From Flavobacteriaceae bacterium MAR_2010_188 (GTDB lineage Bacteria; Bacteroidota; Bacteroidia; Flavobacteriales; Flavobacteriaceae): 64,000 nt of DNA. A program made the translations under genes and the position numbers. Position 1 is the stretch's first letter. Every line of letters begins with the position of its first letter. Shown in pieces: positions 47,359 to 56,383 of this stretch. The stretch is taken from contig LT629302.1 in the NCBI GenBank assembly GCA_900104375.1, positions 1,240,001 to 1,304,000 on the forward strand, given 5' to 3'. Below the pieces are notes generated by a model, which was not told the DNA's origin, did not search any database, and worked only from the letters and a program-made list of their open reading frames with translations.

Positions 47359-47387
47359 ATTGTTAATTTTAAATAAATAACCCTCAT

Positions 47388-48791
47388 ATGAAACACACTT
47401 TACTCGCATGTCTTTTATTAGTATTTTCAATAGCCGAATTGTCCGCTCAGATTACATTTCAATCTAAAACGAATATTACCACGGCAACTGGTGTTAATCC
47501 ATACGTCATGACTTCAGGAAACTTAAACTCTGATGATTTGAAAGATATCGTAGTTGTTACTAGAACTGGTAATACTATAGAATGGTATAAAAATGATTTA
47601 AATAATTCCGGGAATTTCATTAAGCAAACAAATATTACCACAACGTTGACTACAATAATTGGTGTTAATATTGCTGACCTAAACAATGACGGTTTCAACG
47701 ATATTATAGCCTCAGGTGGAGGTAATAATAAATTGGCCTGGTATCCAAATAACCAATCTGGTGGCTTCGGAGGAGAGCGAATTATATCTGGAGTATTAAC
47801 TGGTCCAGGTCATATCGTTACTGGAAAGATAGATGCAAATTCATCAATAGATGTTGCAGTGGCTGACTACGGAGCTAATAGTGTGCTGTGGTTCGCAAAC
47901 GATGGATCGGGTACTTTTTCATCGGCCAATACAGTTGTAAATGTTCCGAACAGCGGTCCTTTAGATTTGGATATGGCTGATTTTGATGGAGACGGCGATT
48001 TAGATGTCGTGGTAGCATATAACATATTAGGGACCGTGGAATTATATGATAATAAGCTTATCCAAACAGGCAGCGTGTCATTTACAAAATATGATAATAC
48101 CGTGTCGACAGGAAGCGACTATATCTTTGACGTATCTTTTGCCGATGTTAACGATGATGACATTTTAGACATTATAAAAGCCGATGTAGGCGGTGCGGGA
48201 GATGCTACATACTACACTACATCCTCCAATACTACTTCGACAACATTCAACGGAACTGCTCTTACAACTTCATTAACTAGAATTGCTACTGCCACAGTCG
48301 CAGATTTTAATAATGATGGTTATAACGATGTACTTATAACTAGTGCACAAACCACTGGAGCTGATGCGGTTATTTTAGAAAGTAATAATGATGGAACATT
48401 TAAACCAGAAACTATTATAGCAGATGGTTTAAAACAGGTCTATTCTGTTACAGTGGCCGATTTTGGTAATGATGGTGATCAGGATATTGCTATGTTGAGT
48501 TATCAAGATAGCTCTATTTATTTTAGTTTGAATAACCTAATTGCTTTAGGACTTGATGATGCAAATCCCAATGCATTCAAACTTTATCCTAACCCCACTG
48601 CCAACGAATTAACTTTACAAAGTAACAATAACCTCGTCAGTGATTATACTATCTTTAATAATCTTGGCCAAAAAATTATATCTTCAGCCTTAGATGTATC
48701 TAAGAAAATCAACGTTTCTAGTCTAGAAGCTGGACTATATTTTTTAAAGTTGAATAATTATGCTGAAACCTTTAAGTTTATAAAGGAATAG
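47388..48791 (+). CDS. Type IX-secreted FG-GAP/VCBS repeat protein
   Basis: A 467-residue exported protein with signal peptide (MKHTLLACLLLVFSIAELSA). It contains repeated calcium-binding DxDxDG-like loops: DLNNDGFND, DFDGDGDLD, DVNDDDILD, DFNNDGYND and a looser DFGNDGDQD, spaced as in seven-bladed FG-GAP/VCBS propellers. The C-terminal 80 residues (LYPNPTANELTLQ ... GLYFLKLNNYAETFKFIKE) are a type IX secretion sorting domain, so it is exported to the cell surface or medium. A terminator follows. Ligand unknown. Confidence 0.88.
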   Translation: MKHTLLACLLLVFSIAELSAQITFQSKTNITTATGVNPYVMTSGNLNSDDLKDIVVVTRTGNTIEWYKNDLNNSGNFIKQTNITTTLTTIIGVNIADLNNDGFNDIIASGGGNNKLAWYPNNQSGGFGGERIISGVLTGPGHIVTGKIDANSSIDVAVADYGANSVLWFANDGSGTFSSANTVVNVPNSGPLDLDMADFDGDGDLDVVVAYNILGTVELYDNKLIQTGSVSFTKYDNTVSTGSDYIFDVSFADVNDDDILDIIKADVGGAGDATYYTTSSNTTSTTFNGTALTTSLTRIATATVADFNNDGYNDVLITSAQTTGADAVILESNNDGTFKPETIIADGLKQVYSVTVADFGNDGDQDIAMLSYQDSSIYFSLNNLIALGLDDANPNAFKLYPNPTANELTLQSNNNLVSDYTIFNNLGQKIISSALDVSKKINVSSLEAGLYFLKLNNYAETFKFIKE

Positions 48792-48816
48792 CAAGTTCTA
48801 TAAATCATAACATAAT

Positions 48817-48845
48817 CGCTTTCATTTTATGAAGGCGTTTTTTAT
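48817..48845 (+). terminator. Terminator after the secreted protein gene
   Basis: CGCTTTCAT (48817-48825) and ATGAAGGCG (48829-48837) pair with one G-T pair and are followed by TTTTTTATT. It ends 14 bases before the hutI start. Confidence 0.7.
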
Positions 48846-48859
48846 TCAAACAAAAATTG

Positions 48860-50104
48860 ATGTCTGTGTCGATACTAATTAAAAACATTAAACAACTTAT
48901 ACAAACTAGGGCAACCAACATTACCATTGTAAAAGGTAAGGATATGGCCTCTCTCCCTATTCTAGAAAATGCTTACGTTCTGATTGAAAACGATACTATC
49001 GTGGAATTTGGACCAATGGAAGACCAACTCGATTTTGATGTGGAAACGATTATCGATGCGGCAGGAAAAATTGTGATGCCCACTTGGTTCGATTCTCATA
49101 CCCACATTGTCTATGCCGGAAATCGGGTGCAAGAATTCGTAGACAGAATCAATGGACTTAGTTATAATGAAATCGCCGAAAATGGTGGCGGAATATTAAA
49201 TTCGGCAGCATTGCTTCAACAAACCTCTGAAGGGGATTTGTACGAACAAGCGCTAAGCCGTATAAGCGAAGTTATTACCCAAGGCACCGGAGGACTAGAA
49301 ATTAAGTCTGGTTATGGCCTTAATACGGCTTCAGAACTAAAGATGCTTAGGGTTATTAGAAGGCTTAAGAAAGAGCTTCAGATTCCAATCAAGGCTACGT
49401 TGCTCGCCGCACACGCCGTTCCGAATGACTATAAGAATACTAAGCAAGAGTATATAAAGCAGATTATAGATGAGTTAATTCCGGCAGTAAAAGATGAACG
49501 TCTGGCCGATTTTATAGATGTCTTCTGTGAAAAGGGATACTTCGACTTAGACGATACCGATAAAATACTCGAAGCGGGAACGAAGGCGGGATTCATTCCA
49601 AAAATTCATGTTAACCAATTTAATTCTTTTGGTGGAGTTGAAGTCGCAGTAAATCACAAAGCGCTATCGGTTGATCATTTAGAAGAACTAAAAGAAGCAG
49701 ACATTGAGGCATTAAAACATTCCAATACCATGCCAGTTGCCCTACCAGCATGCTCCTACTTTTTGAGCATTCCCTATACTCCTGCAAGAACGATAATAGA
49801 CGCAGGTTTACCGATTGCATTAGCCTCAGATTATAACCCTGGCTCTACTCCAAGTGGAAATATGAATTTCGTAGTCAGTTCTGCTTGCGTTAAAATGAAA
49901 ATGACTCCAGAAGAAGCCATTAATGCAGCTACAATAAATGGCGCCTATGCTATGGGGATTTCAAATCAATATGGGAGTATTTGTCGTGGAAAAAAGGCGA
50001 ATATCATGATAACCAAAAAAATACCGAACTATCAGTTTATCCCGTATTCCTTCGGTTCTAACCTAATTGAAACGGTAATTATTCACGGGGAAATTATGAA
50101 ATAA
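48860..50104 (+). CDS. hutI: Imidazolonepropionase
   Basis: The third enzyme of histidine degradation hydrolyses 4-imidazolone-5-propionate to formimidoylglutamate. The 414-residue protein (ATG 48860; a TTG codon directly upstream is ignored) has the amidohydrolase metal motif DSHTHIVYAGNR near residue 77, LAAHAVPNDYKN, KIHVNQFNSFGGVE and ALASDYNPGSTPSGNM in standard positions. The remaining steps are encoded elsewhere or missing, apart from hutG 1 kb downstream. Confidence 0.95.
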   Translation: MSVSILIKNIKQLIQTRATNITIVKGKDMASLPILENAYVLIENDTIVEFGPMEDQLDFDVETIIDAAGKIVMPTWFDSHTHIVYAGNRVQEFVDRINGLSYNEIAENGGGILNSAALLQQTSEGDLYEQALSRISEVITQGTGGLEIKSGYGLNTASELKMLRVIRRLKKELQIPIKATLLAAHAVPNDYKNTKQEYIKQIIDELIPAVKDERLADFIDVFCEKGYFDLDDTDKILEAGTKAGFIPKIHVNQFNSFGGVEVAVNHKALSVDHLEELKEADIEALKHSNTMPVALPACSYFLSIPYTPARTIIDAGLPIALASDYNPGSTPSGNMNFVVSSACVKMKMTPEEAINAATINGAYAMGISNQYGSICRGKKANIMITKKIPNYQFIPYSFGSNLIETVIIHGEIMK

Positions 50105-50106
50105 AA

Positions 50107-50136
50107 AAAAGCCTGAAACTTATGTTTCAGGCTTTT
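50107..50136 (+). terminator. Strong terminator after hutI
   Basis: Perfect 13-base arms (50107-50119 and 50124-50136, AAAAGCCTGAAAC) around a 4-base loop, with T tract inside the 3' arm. Its flanking A tract also suits the convergent gene at 50159. Confidence 0.88.
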
Positions 50137-50158
50137 CAGGATAAATATTTCTGAGGGA

Positions 50159-51043
50159 TTATTTTAAAGTAAATTCAGTTGAAGAAATCAATTCTTTCTG
50201 ATTAAAAACATTCACTACATATTTACCTTCTTCAAATTTATCGTTAGGGGAAACATATTCACAAATGTTTAAACTTTTATTCTCATAGTTAAATTTACTT
50301 ACCAGACTATAATTAAATGTCTTATCACCAAATTGTATTTGCTCATTAGCACCCAGAACATTGTCCCTAGGGTCTAAGACTTGAACGTACAATTCTTTAT
50401 CACCAGCGCCAACTAATGCATTTTTAGCAACCGTAAAGCAAACTTTAACTTTGTCGCTTCTACTTGCTCTTTCTGTATCAATTGTTTTACCAGATGTTCT
50501 AACAATAATCCCGTTGCCTTTTAATCCAACGGTTTGAAGAACTGCTGCATTCTCAACAACGTTCGCTAATTCGGTATTTTGCACCAAAAGAGAATCCGTA
50601 AACATTGTTCTTTCTGCTAATTGAACTTGGGTACTATCTAATGACGTTGCAAGTAAAGAATTCGCAACTTTCAACTTATCATTTTCAGCCATAAGTGCGT
50701 CCATCTCATTCTGTAGATCACCAAATTGTTTTTTATATTTCCATAAATTGTTCACACTAGTTTGAGAAATTTTTAGTGAATCCATAAGATTAGTAATTCT
50801 TCCTCTTGCTTCAACCAAATCTTGGTTCATTGCTTCATTGTCTCCAATAGCTGCATCATATTGAGCTGCCATGCTGCTAAGCTCATCCATCACTTCTTTT
50901 TTCTCTTTTACGAGTACGGCTTCTGTCTCTTTTTTGTCACTATACAATTTAGAGGTGTAGAATGCGGTACCGATAAATAATACTAGCAAAATACCGATTA
51001 CTATTTTTAATCCGGTACTTGCGCTTTTGTTTGAATCTTCCAT
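50159..51043 (-). CDS. Membrane-anchored coiled-coil protein
   Basis: A 294-residue protein with one N-terminal membrane helix (LKIVIGILLVLFIGTAFYTS, about residues 12-31), a long coiled coil (about 35-170; QYDAAIGDNEAMNQDLVEAR, LQNEMDALMAENDKLKVANS) and a C-terminal beta domain (about 175-294). The likely topology is cytoplasmic N-terminus and periplasmic coiled coil and head. Function unknown; it resembles periplasmic scaffold or regulator proteins only in layout. It stands divergent to hutG and convergent to hutI, so hut genes are not contiguous. Confidence 0.7.
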   Translation of the reverse strand: MEDSNKSASTGLKIVIGILLVLFIGTAFYTSKLYSDKKETEAVLVKEKKEVMDELSSMAAQYDAAIGDNEAMNQDLVEARGRITNLMDSLKISQTSVNNLWKYKKQFGDLQNEMDALMAENDKLKVANSLLATSLDSTQVQLAERTMFTDSLLVQNTELANVVENAAVLQTVGLKGNGIIVRTSGKTIDTERASRSDKVKVCFTVAKNALVGAGDKELYVQVLDPRDNVLGANEQIQFGDKTFNYSLVSKFNYENKSLNICEYVSPNDKFEEGKYVVNVFNQKELISSTEFTLK

Positions 51044-51152
51044 ATAAAGTTTAATTTTAGTTTATTAAGGTTACTAGTTAAGGTATAAAGGTAAAAATTA
51101 AATAATAACTGTAATTTTAAAGCAAATAACTTGCATAAAAAAAATCCGCTTT

Positions 51153-52172
51153 ATGGATCATTTATCTCTGATTAAACCTACCGAAATTAGTAGTATAATA
51201 AACCAACGACCTAAAGAAGCCAAATTCGGCGAATATGTTAAAATTCTTTCTAACCTTCAAAACATATACGATCAGTTAACAGATTTGGACGTTAAATATG
51301 TAATTTTTGGAATTCAAGAAGATATTGGCGTTGTTGCTAACTGCGGTAAACAGGGTACTTCTAGGGCATGGGATGCGTTTCTCAAAGTTTTGTTAAATAT
51401 ACAATCTAATAGTTTCACTAACCCTTCTGATGCCTTGATATTAGGCACATTACAGTTTGAAGAATATGCTGGGAAATTGCATAAATGGGACGAAAAACCT
51501 TCAAAAAAAATAAAAAAAGCGAGAAAGTTTGTTGAAGATATTGATAAGGAAGTAGCCCACGTTGTGTATTCCATTTTAAAGGCAGGGAAAATTCCGATTG
51601 CTATCGGCGGCGGACACAACAATTCATACGGAATGATCAAAGGTACTTCTCTATTTCTTCAACAATCAATAGGATGTATTAATTTTGATGCTCACTCCGA
51701 CTTTAGACCCGAAGAAGGCCGTCACAGCGGAAATGGCTTCACCTACGCCTTTGCAGAAGGTTTTCTTAAACGTTACTTCATTTTTGGCCTTCATGAAAAT
51801 TATACCTCCGAAAATGTTTTAATGAACCTGAAGAAATTAAATGCGATTGATTACATAACTTTTGAAGATATCTGCATTCGACTTAAACAAGATTTTAATT
51901 CGCAAATGGACAATGCCTTAAAACATATGGATTCTAATCCTTTCGGCATTGAGATTGATTGTGATGCCATTAAAGACATCCCTTCTAGCGCCATGACCCC
52001 GAGTGGATTTCAGATTGAGGATGCGAGGCGTTTTATAAACTTCTTTGCACAATTGAACGAAGCAAAATATTTGCATATCTGTGAAGCGGTGCCAGACGAT
52101 ACAAACGAAAATTACGTTGGCAAGATGATCAGCTATCTTGTTACAGATTTTATCAGAGCCAATGCACGTTAA
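51153..52172 (+). CDS. hutG: Formimidoylglutamase-like arginase-family protein
   Basis: A 339-residue protein of the arginase/agmatinase/formiminoglutamase family. Metal-ligand motifs GGGHNNSYG near residue 150, NFDAHSDFRPEEGRHSG near 174 and EIDCDAIKD near 270 are present. HutG hydrolyses formimidoylglutamate to glutamate and formamide. The call rests on the family and on hutI nearby; arginase activity on other guanidino compounds is possible. The stop overlaps the next gene by 11 bases. Confidence 0.85.
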   Translation: MDHLSLIKPTEISSIINQRPKEAKFGEYVKILSNLQNIYDQLTDLDVKYVIFGIQEDIGVVANCGKQGTSRAWDAFLKVLLNIQSNSFTNPSDALILGTLQFEEYAGKLHKWDEKPSKKIKKARKFVEDIDKEVAHVVYSILKAGKIPIAIGGGHNNSYGMIKGTSLFLQQSIGCINFDAHSDFRPEEGRHSGNGFTYAFAEGFLKRYFIFGLHENYTSENVLMNLKKLNAIDYITFEDICIRLKQDFNSQMDNALKHMDSNPFGIEIDCDAIKDIPSSAMTPSGFQIEDARRFINFFAQLNEAKYLHICEAVPDDTNENYVGKMISYLVTDFIRANAR

Positions 52173-52629
52173 AATCATCCCCTACTCCCATGAGCTAAAA
52201 AAGGATTTTTATAATCTAAATGTAGAATGGCTAAAAACATATTTTTATGTTGAAGCCTTCGACGAAGAAGTCCTTAGTAAACCTGATCATTATATAATCG
52301 ATAAAGGAGGTTACATTTTCTTCGCCCAGATAAAATCCGAAATTGTCGGGACATTTGCGCTCATGCCAACTGCGAATAAAAACGTTCTTGAGTTAACCAA
52401 AATGGCAGTCTCTCCAGATTATCGGGGACATAGAATCGGGCAGGATTTAATGGAACATTGTATTCAATTTTCTAAAGATTTAAAACTTGAAAAATTGATT
52501 TTATATTCTAACACCATTCTAGAAAATGCAATTCACATTTATAGAAAATATGGTTTTGTAGAAATTCCTGTTGAAGCTAACTCGCCCTATAAAAGAAGCA
52601 ATATTAAAATGGAATTACAATTTGATTAA
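52162..52629 (+). CDS. GNAT-family N-acetyltransferase
   Basis: A 155-residue acetyltransferase. The GNAT core appears as LTKMAVSPDYRGHRIGQDLM (motif A with the acetyl-CoA loop R/Q-x-x-G-x-G/A, here RGHRIGQ) and NAIHIYRKYGFVEI (motif B). I start at ATG 52162; an in-frame TTG 24 bases upstream lies deep in hutG. It overlaps hutG by 11 bases and is probably translated from the same message. Acceptor unknown. Confidence 0.88.
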   Translation: MHVKIIPYSHELKKDFYNLNVEWLKTYFYVEAFDEEVLSKPDHYIIDKGGYIFFAQIKSEIVGTFALMPTANKNVLELTKMAVSPDYRGHRIGQDLMEHCIQFSKDLKLEKLILYSNTILENAIHIYRKYGFVEIPVEANSPYKRSNIKMELQFD

Positions 52630-52632
52630 ATT

Positions 52633-53406
52633 CTAATTATCGTCAATTGTTTTAAGCGAATCTATCTGTCTCTGTAGTCTTGCAATTTCCTCAGCATTTT
52701 TATCCACTTTGGGAATTTGTCTTAGCGAGTCTATTTTTTGCGAATTCAGTTCTTGGTCTTTATTATCTTCATCGTAAAAACTACCAATTCCTTCACTTGT
52801 TCTCCAAGCCTCGTTTAATTGTTGATAAACTGTCATATCCCATTGACTTGGATGCTTCACATCAATCCACACGACATCCCGATATTCACTATCAATCAAG
52901 GCCAAATCTGGTGTTGCAGATCCATCAAACTGTTGAGAATCTTCTCTAACTGCAGAAATTGTTCCTAAGAAAAACATTCGGCGTCTACCAGCAATATCTT
53001 TAATATATGGTCTGAATTCTACCGGTTTATTGACCGACCAATCGAATTCCTTACGTGATTCTATGACTTTCAATGGCATCGCAGAAACACCAGCATAACC
53101 TTGTTTTTTAGCCGCGTGGTCATAGTAATAAAGTTTATCTGTACCATCGGCAGGGATAAAAACAGAAAATATAAGACTCGTCCTTTGTTCTCCTACAGGT
53201 TCTAAGCCAAACCAATGGTATAATCCACTATATGCATTGCTCTCACTTCCTGTAAAATTGAAGTCAGTAACAAATGGTTGCTGATTTTGATCATCTGGTA
53301 ACTCTGGAATTTTTACAGCGGTTTCCATATTCCAAGGCAAAGGATCTTTAAATCCGCCGATAAATTTTAATGACTCTGCTTTTAGCCTAGAAACTTTTTC
53401 AGCCAA
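52633..53406 (-). CDS. Soluble 3' part of a probably split gene
   Basis: A 257-codon frame in the same frame as the upstream membrane gene, separated from it only by TAA at 53461-53463. Between that stop and this segment the frame stays open (FISPDEIKNYPFLTRQNIL, then AEKVSRLK) and holds no ATG; the first credible initiator is TTG 53406. The product is soluble, with YSGLYHWFGLEPVGEQRTSL, VFIPADGTDKLYYYDHAAKK and a C-terminal coiled coil (EEIARLQRQIDSLKT). Continuity of frame and lack of a proper start suggest it was one 565-codon gene. It converges with the GNAT gene, with 3 bases between stops. Function unknown. Confidence 0.6.
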   Translation of the reverse strand: MAEKVSRLKAESLKFIGGFKDPLPWNMETAVKIPELPDDQNQQPFVTDFNFTGSESNAYSGLYHWFGLEPVGEQRTSLIFSVFIPADGTDKLYYYDHAAKKQGYAGVSAMPLKVIESRKEFDWSVNKPVEFRPYIKDIAGRRRMFFLGTISAVREDSQQFDGSATPDLALIDSEYRDVVWIDVKHPSQWDMTVYQQLNEAWRTSEGIGSFYDEDNKDQELNSQKIDSLRQIPKVDKNAEEIARLQRQIDSLKTIDDN

Positions 53407-53460
53407 AATATTCTGTCTAGTTAAGAACGGATAGTTTTTAATTTCATCTGGACTAATGAA

Positions 53461-54327
53461 TTAGCCTTTTCCTATAAGATTTCTTTCAATATAATCTCCA
53501 AAATCATGCGCTCCATTTTCGATAACCATAACGCCACCAAATGATGGATACGGAAACCAGAATCCTTTCCACTGAATTAAACTCACAACTTCTACCCATT
53601 TCCCAGAATCATCTTTCATATAAAAAGTGTCGCTCGGCTCCATTGAAAAAAGCTGAAAAATATTGAATCTCTGCACTACAGCATTGTAGGTATTACGACT
53701 GAATTTTAATGATTCGCCAATGCTGAAGGTTACCGCAATTCTATTTTCACTTGAAAATCTAGGGAAAGGCGTGGTACTAGATACTGAGAAAACTTCTTCG
53801 GTATTATCGTTTATCCGCTGCCAAATATATTTCTCGCTAGGCTGTATCGCCATGGTCCATTTATTCTCTCCATCGACCCGAACTAGATGCGGCAAGGAAA
53901 CGTCTTTGGTCTCCCCTACGCTTTCATTTGCCATAGAATAGACATTTCGTAACGGCTGGATTCTCTCATTTTGTGTAAGCGGTAATTCGTTTATTTCTAC
54001 TTTATCTAAATTTCTATAAACATTATAAGTTCGCATATAATCATAAAGACCGAGATACCAACCCAAAAGATAGATGACCCCAAAAAACAATATAAGAATG
54101 CCGAGAATACCCAATCGACGGGTAGAACTTGGAGAACTCCTAAATTTTCTAAGTCCGAAAAACAATACTAGACCACAGACTAATATTATAAAAATGTATT
54201 TCCGAAGAAAAAGTAAAAACGGCTGAAATTCATCTCGTAAAATGAACAATGCCAAGATTAGAATAATCCCAACAATAATAGTTATCGTCTTTTGTCTTTT
54301 TCCTTTATGCCAGTAGCGCTTTATCAT
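53461..54327 (-). CDS. Membrane protein, 5' part of a probably split gene
   Basis: A 288-residue protein with three hydrophobic segments in the first third (about residues 15-30, 38-60 and 73-92), then a soluble domain of about 190 residues ending ENGAHDFGDYIERNLIGKG. The stop is TAA 53461-53463, after which the same frame is open for another 276 codons. It starts by overlapping the small membrane gene at 54324 by 4 bases. It is part of the co-directional cluster with an AAA+ ATPase and a coiled-coil protein. No domain is recognised. Confidence 0.65.
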   Translation of the reverse strand: MIKRYWHKGKRQKTITIIVGIILILALFILRDEFQPFLLFLRKYIFIILVCGLVLFFGLRKFRSSPSSTRRLGILGILILFFGVIYLLGWYLGLYDYMRTYNVYRNLDKVEINELPLTQNERIQPLRNVYSMANESVGETKDVSLPHLVRVDGENKWTMAIQPSEKYIWQRINDNTEEVFSVSSTTPFPRFSSENRIAVTFSIGESLKFSRNTYNAVVQRFNIFQLFSMEPSDTFYMKDDSGKWVEVVSLIQWKGFWFPYPSFGGVMVIENGAHDFGDYIERNLIGKG

Positions 54328-54521
54328 TCTTTATCTTTTGCGTTTCGCAATTTTATTCGTTTTTTCCTAATAAATAGAAGTACCACAACGATGGTGAGCA
54401 ATGGCATTGAAAATCTAAATAAGGTAGTCAGTTCCCAAAAATTATCGAAATCTGTCATAAATAGATTAACCACAATCACGGCCAAACACACAATTATCAA
54501 GAACCAGTTTATCTTGCTCAT
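54324..54521 (-). CDS. Small two-helix membrane protein
   Basis: A 65-residue protein with two hydrophobic helices (WFLIIVCLAVIVVNLFM and LFRFSMPLLTIVVVLLFI) and a basic tail (RKKRIKLRNAKDKE). It overlaps the downstream membrane gene by 4 bases and lies 4 bases after the upstream one, so it is translationally coupled in the cluster. It has no known family that I recognise. ATG start is clear. Confidence 0.7.
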   Translation of the reverse strand: MSKINWFLIIVCLAVIVVNLFMTDFDNFWELTTLFRFSMPLLTIVVVLLFIRKKRIKLRNAKDKE

Positions 54522-54525
54522 TATC

Positions 54526-55050
54526 TTACATTAAACCTTTATCCTTCAACCTTTCTCTCGCACTTTTTTCGTGCTTGATGGGTTCTTCCACAATTTCTTC
54601 TTTAGAAACTTCAACATTTTTGTTGTCCCTATTCTTAAAGTCATCAAAGATTTCTCGACTTCTAGAGATGGTATTGTTCATATTACCTTCAAAAGTTTCA
54701 CTTTGCTTTTCGATGACTTCACCCGATTTTAAAACAAATGCACCAACGTAAGTTCCGATTAATGTTCCTACGATACAGGAGGCGAAAATTGAAATTGTTG
54801 CTAAATCAATCGGGATTAAAAATCGTGTTATCGCAATTCCTATTAAAAACAAAAACGAGATAAAAACCAACCTCAACAAAAAGCTTTGTTGAAAGACAAA
54901 TCCTTTTTTGTTCCCAGGTTTCATCTGTAATTCCTTACTGTTGAAGAGCTTGTTGAAAAACCTATAAATTCCGTTTCCTTGGGACTCTCTCCAATAAATC
55001 AAGATTCCGAAAAGTACTGCTCCAATAAATACGATTAGTTCTAGTGTCAT
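54526..55050 (-). CDS. Membrane protein with charged C-terminus
   Basis: A 174-residue protein with an N-terminal helix (LIVFIGAVLFGILIYW), two further membrane segments in the middle (about residues 55-110, SFLLRLVFISFLFLIGI and FASCIVGTLIGTYVGAF) and a polar, charged tail (EEIVEEPIKHEKSARERLK). No recognised domain. It lies 63 bases after the gene at 55114 and 4 bases before the next small membrane gene. The charged tail may dock the soluble ATPase or coiled-coil partner; this is a guess. Confidence 0.7.
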   Translation of the reverse strand: MTLELIVFIGAVLFGILIYWRESQGNGIYRFFNKLFNSKELQMKPGNKKGFVFQQSFLLRLVFISFLFLIGIAITRFLIPIDLATISIFASCIVGTLIGTYVGAFVLKSGEVIEKQSETFEGNMNNTISRSREIFDDFKNRDNKNVEVSKEEIVEEPIKHEKSARERLKDKGLM

Positions 55051-55113
55051 GATCAGTTCTGTTTATAGGTTGAAATCATTTAGTCCATTCTTTATAAAAT
55101 TAGTCTAAATAAT

Positions 55114-56349
55114 CTAGATTTTGTTACGGATAATGTCTATTGCCCAATCCTTGAAGGACTCATCCCAGCTTTTAAATTCTTTGTAAAAAGATTCTTTGTC
55201 GTACCAATAAAGATGCAATACGTCTAGCGGTGATATATTCACTAAAAGCTGCCAGATCAAATCTTGATGAAAGGCTTTTAATGAAGAGTGAGGATAATGT
55301 AGAGCATTATAAAAATCTCGATCAATCATATCTTCAATCTTAAATTGATTGCTACGTTCTAATCTTTCCAGATAAATTTCTACGCCATTCACTTTTTTAA
55401 GTGAAGCAAGTTCAATGCGATTTAAATAACTTTTAAAAAGAACTTTATCCTCCAGAATCTCTCTTATAGAATGGCCCGGATTATCCAACACCTTGTAGAA
55501 CATAAATTTCTTAATCCGGTCATAACGTTCGGTATCTACAACTTCCTCCAGATGACATTCAATAATTAAATGGTCTTTTAATTTATCGATCAGTTCAGGC
55601 TGATAAATATGGTAAATCAATACCTCTTGTATCGTATCCTGAATCGCCAACTTATGTGATGCATTATCCTCGAAAATCAAGATTGGAGTAACGAAATCTC
55701 GCAGAACATAAACGCCACCGAATGCTTTGGTGTAAAATGAATCAGAATTATACTGAAGCGAATGCATCTCAAAATTCCTTGATCTTAAGTCACCGTATCT
55801 CGTTGCAGAATCAAGTAATTTTTTATGGATGTTCTCGTCGATAAAATTATTGCCTGAATTGAATTCTTCAATCAGCGTTAATTGCTCTTTTTGAAGCTTA
55901 TCCATGTCGTTGATAAGGTGAAAACAGATTTCTACCTTATCATATTTCAATAGATCAAGTGGGTCATAAAACGCATCAATGCCTTGGTCAAAATCTAGGC
56001 ATATTGCACTATCTCGAGTAATCTCATTTATTTTTTCGCCGTGAATGCGAAAAACGTATTTCATCATCTCCCTGTCAAAACTATGAAAGGGATTATAAAT
56101 CGGTTTTCCTTTTTGCAATGGGGTGATTAAGATTCCGTGCTGATTTGCATCACCGTTATTAAGATAATGAAGTTTCTTTTTTTCTTCAGCAATTTCTGGG
56201 CTCCAACCAAGACCGTCAATATTGAATTTTTTTAGTTTGGTTTCCTCAAAACCTAATTTTTTTAGACATTCGTTATATCGGTCAACCAACTTACCACTGA
56301 TCGGCAAGAGGTCATCTATATATAAGTGCGCATCTTTAAGCTTTTGCAT
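55114..56349 (-). CDS. Soluble protein of unknown function in the AAA+ cluster
   Basis: A 411-residue protein without signal peptide or membrane helix. It is acidic to neutral and mostly helical, with segments such as NIDGLGWSPEIAEEKKKLHY and YNPFHSFDREMMKYVFRIHG near the N-terminus. Nothing matches a family I know. It is 34 bases downstream of the AAA+ ATPase gene, so co-translation is likely. A role as adaptor or substrate of the ATPase is possible but unsupported by sequence alone. Confidence 0.75.
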   Translation of the reverse strand: MQKLKDAHLYIDDLLPISGKLVDRYNECLKKLGFEETKLKKFNIDGLGWSPEIAEEKKKLHYLNNGDANQHGILITPLQKGKPIYNPFHSFDREMMKYVFRIHGEKINEITRDSAICLDFDQGIDAFYDPLDLLKYDKVEICFHLINDMDKLQKEQLTLIEEFNSGNNFIDENIHKKLLDSATRYGDLRSRNFEMHSLQYNSDSFYTKAFGGVYVLRDFVTPILIFEDNASHKLAIQDTIQEVLIYHIYQPELIDKLKDHLIIECHLEEVVDTERYDRIKKFMFYKVLDNPGHSIREILEDKVLFKSYLNRIELASLKKVNGVEIYLERLERSNQFKIEDMIDRDFYNALHYPHSSLKAFHQDLIWQLLVNISPLDVLHLYWYDKESFYKEFKSWDESFKDWAIDIIRNKI

Positions 56350-56383
56350 GTTTAGGTTGAAGATTTATTTATCTTGAATGTAG

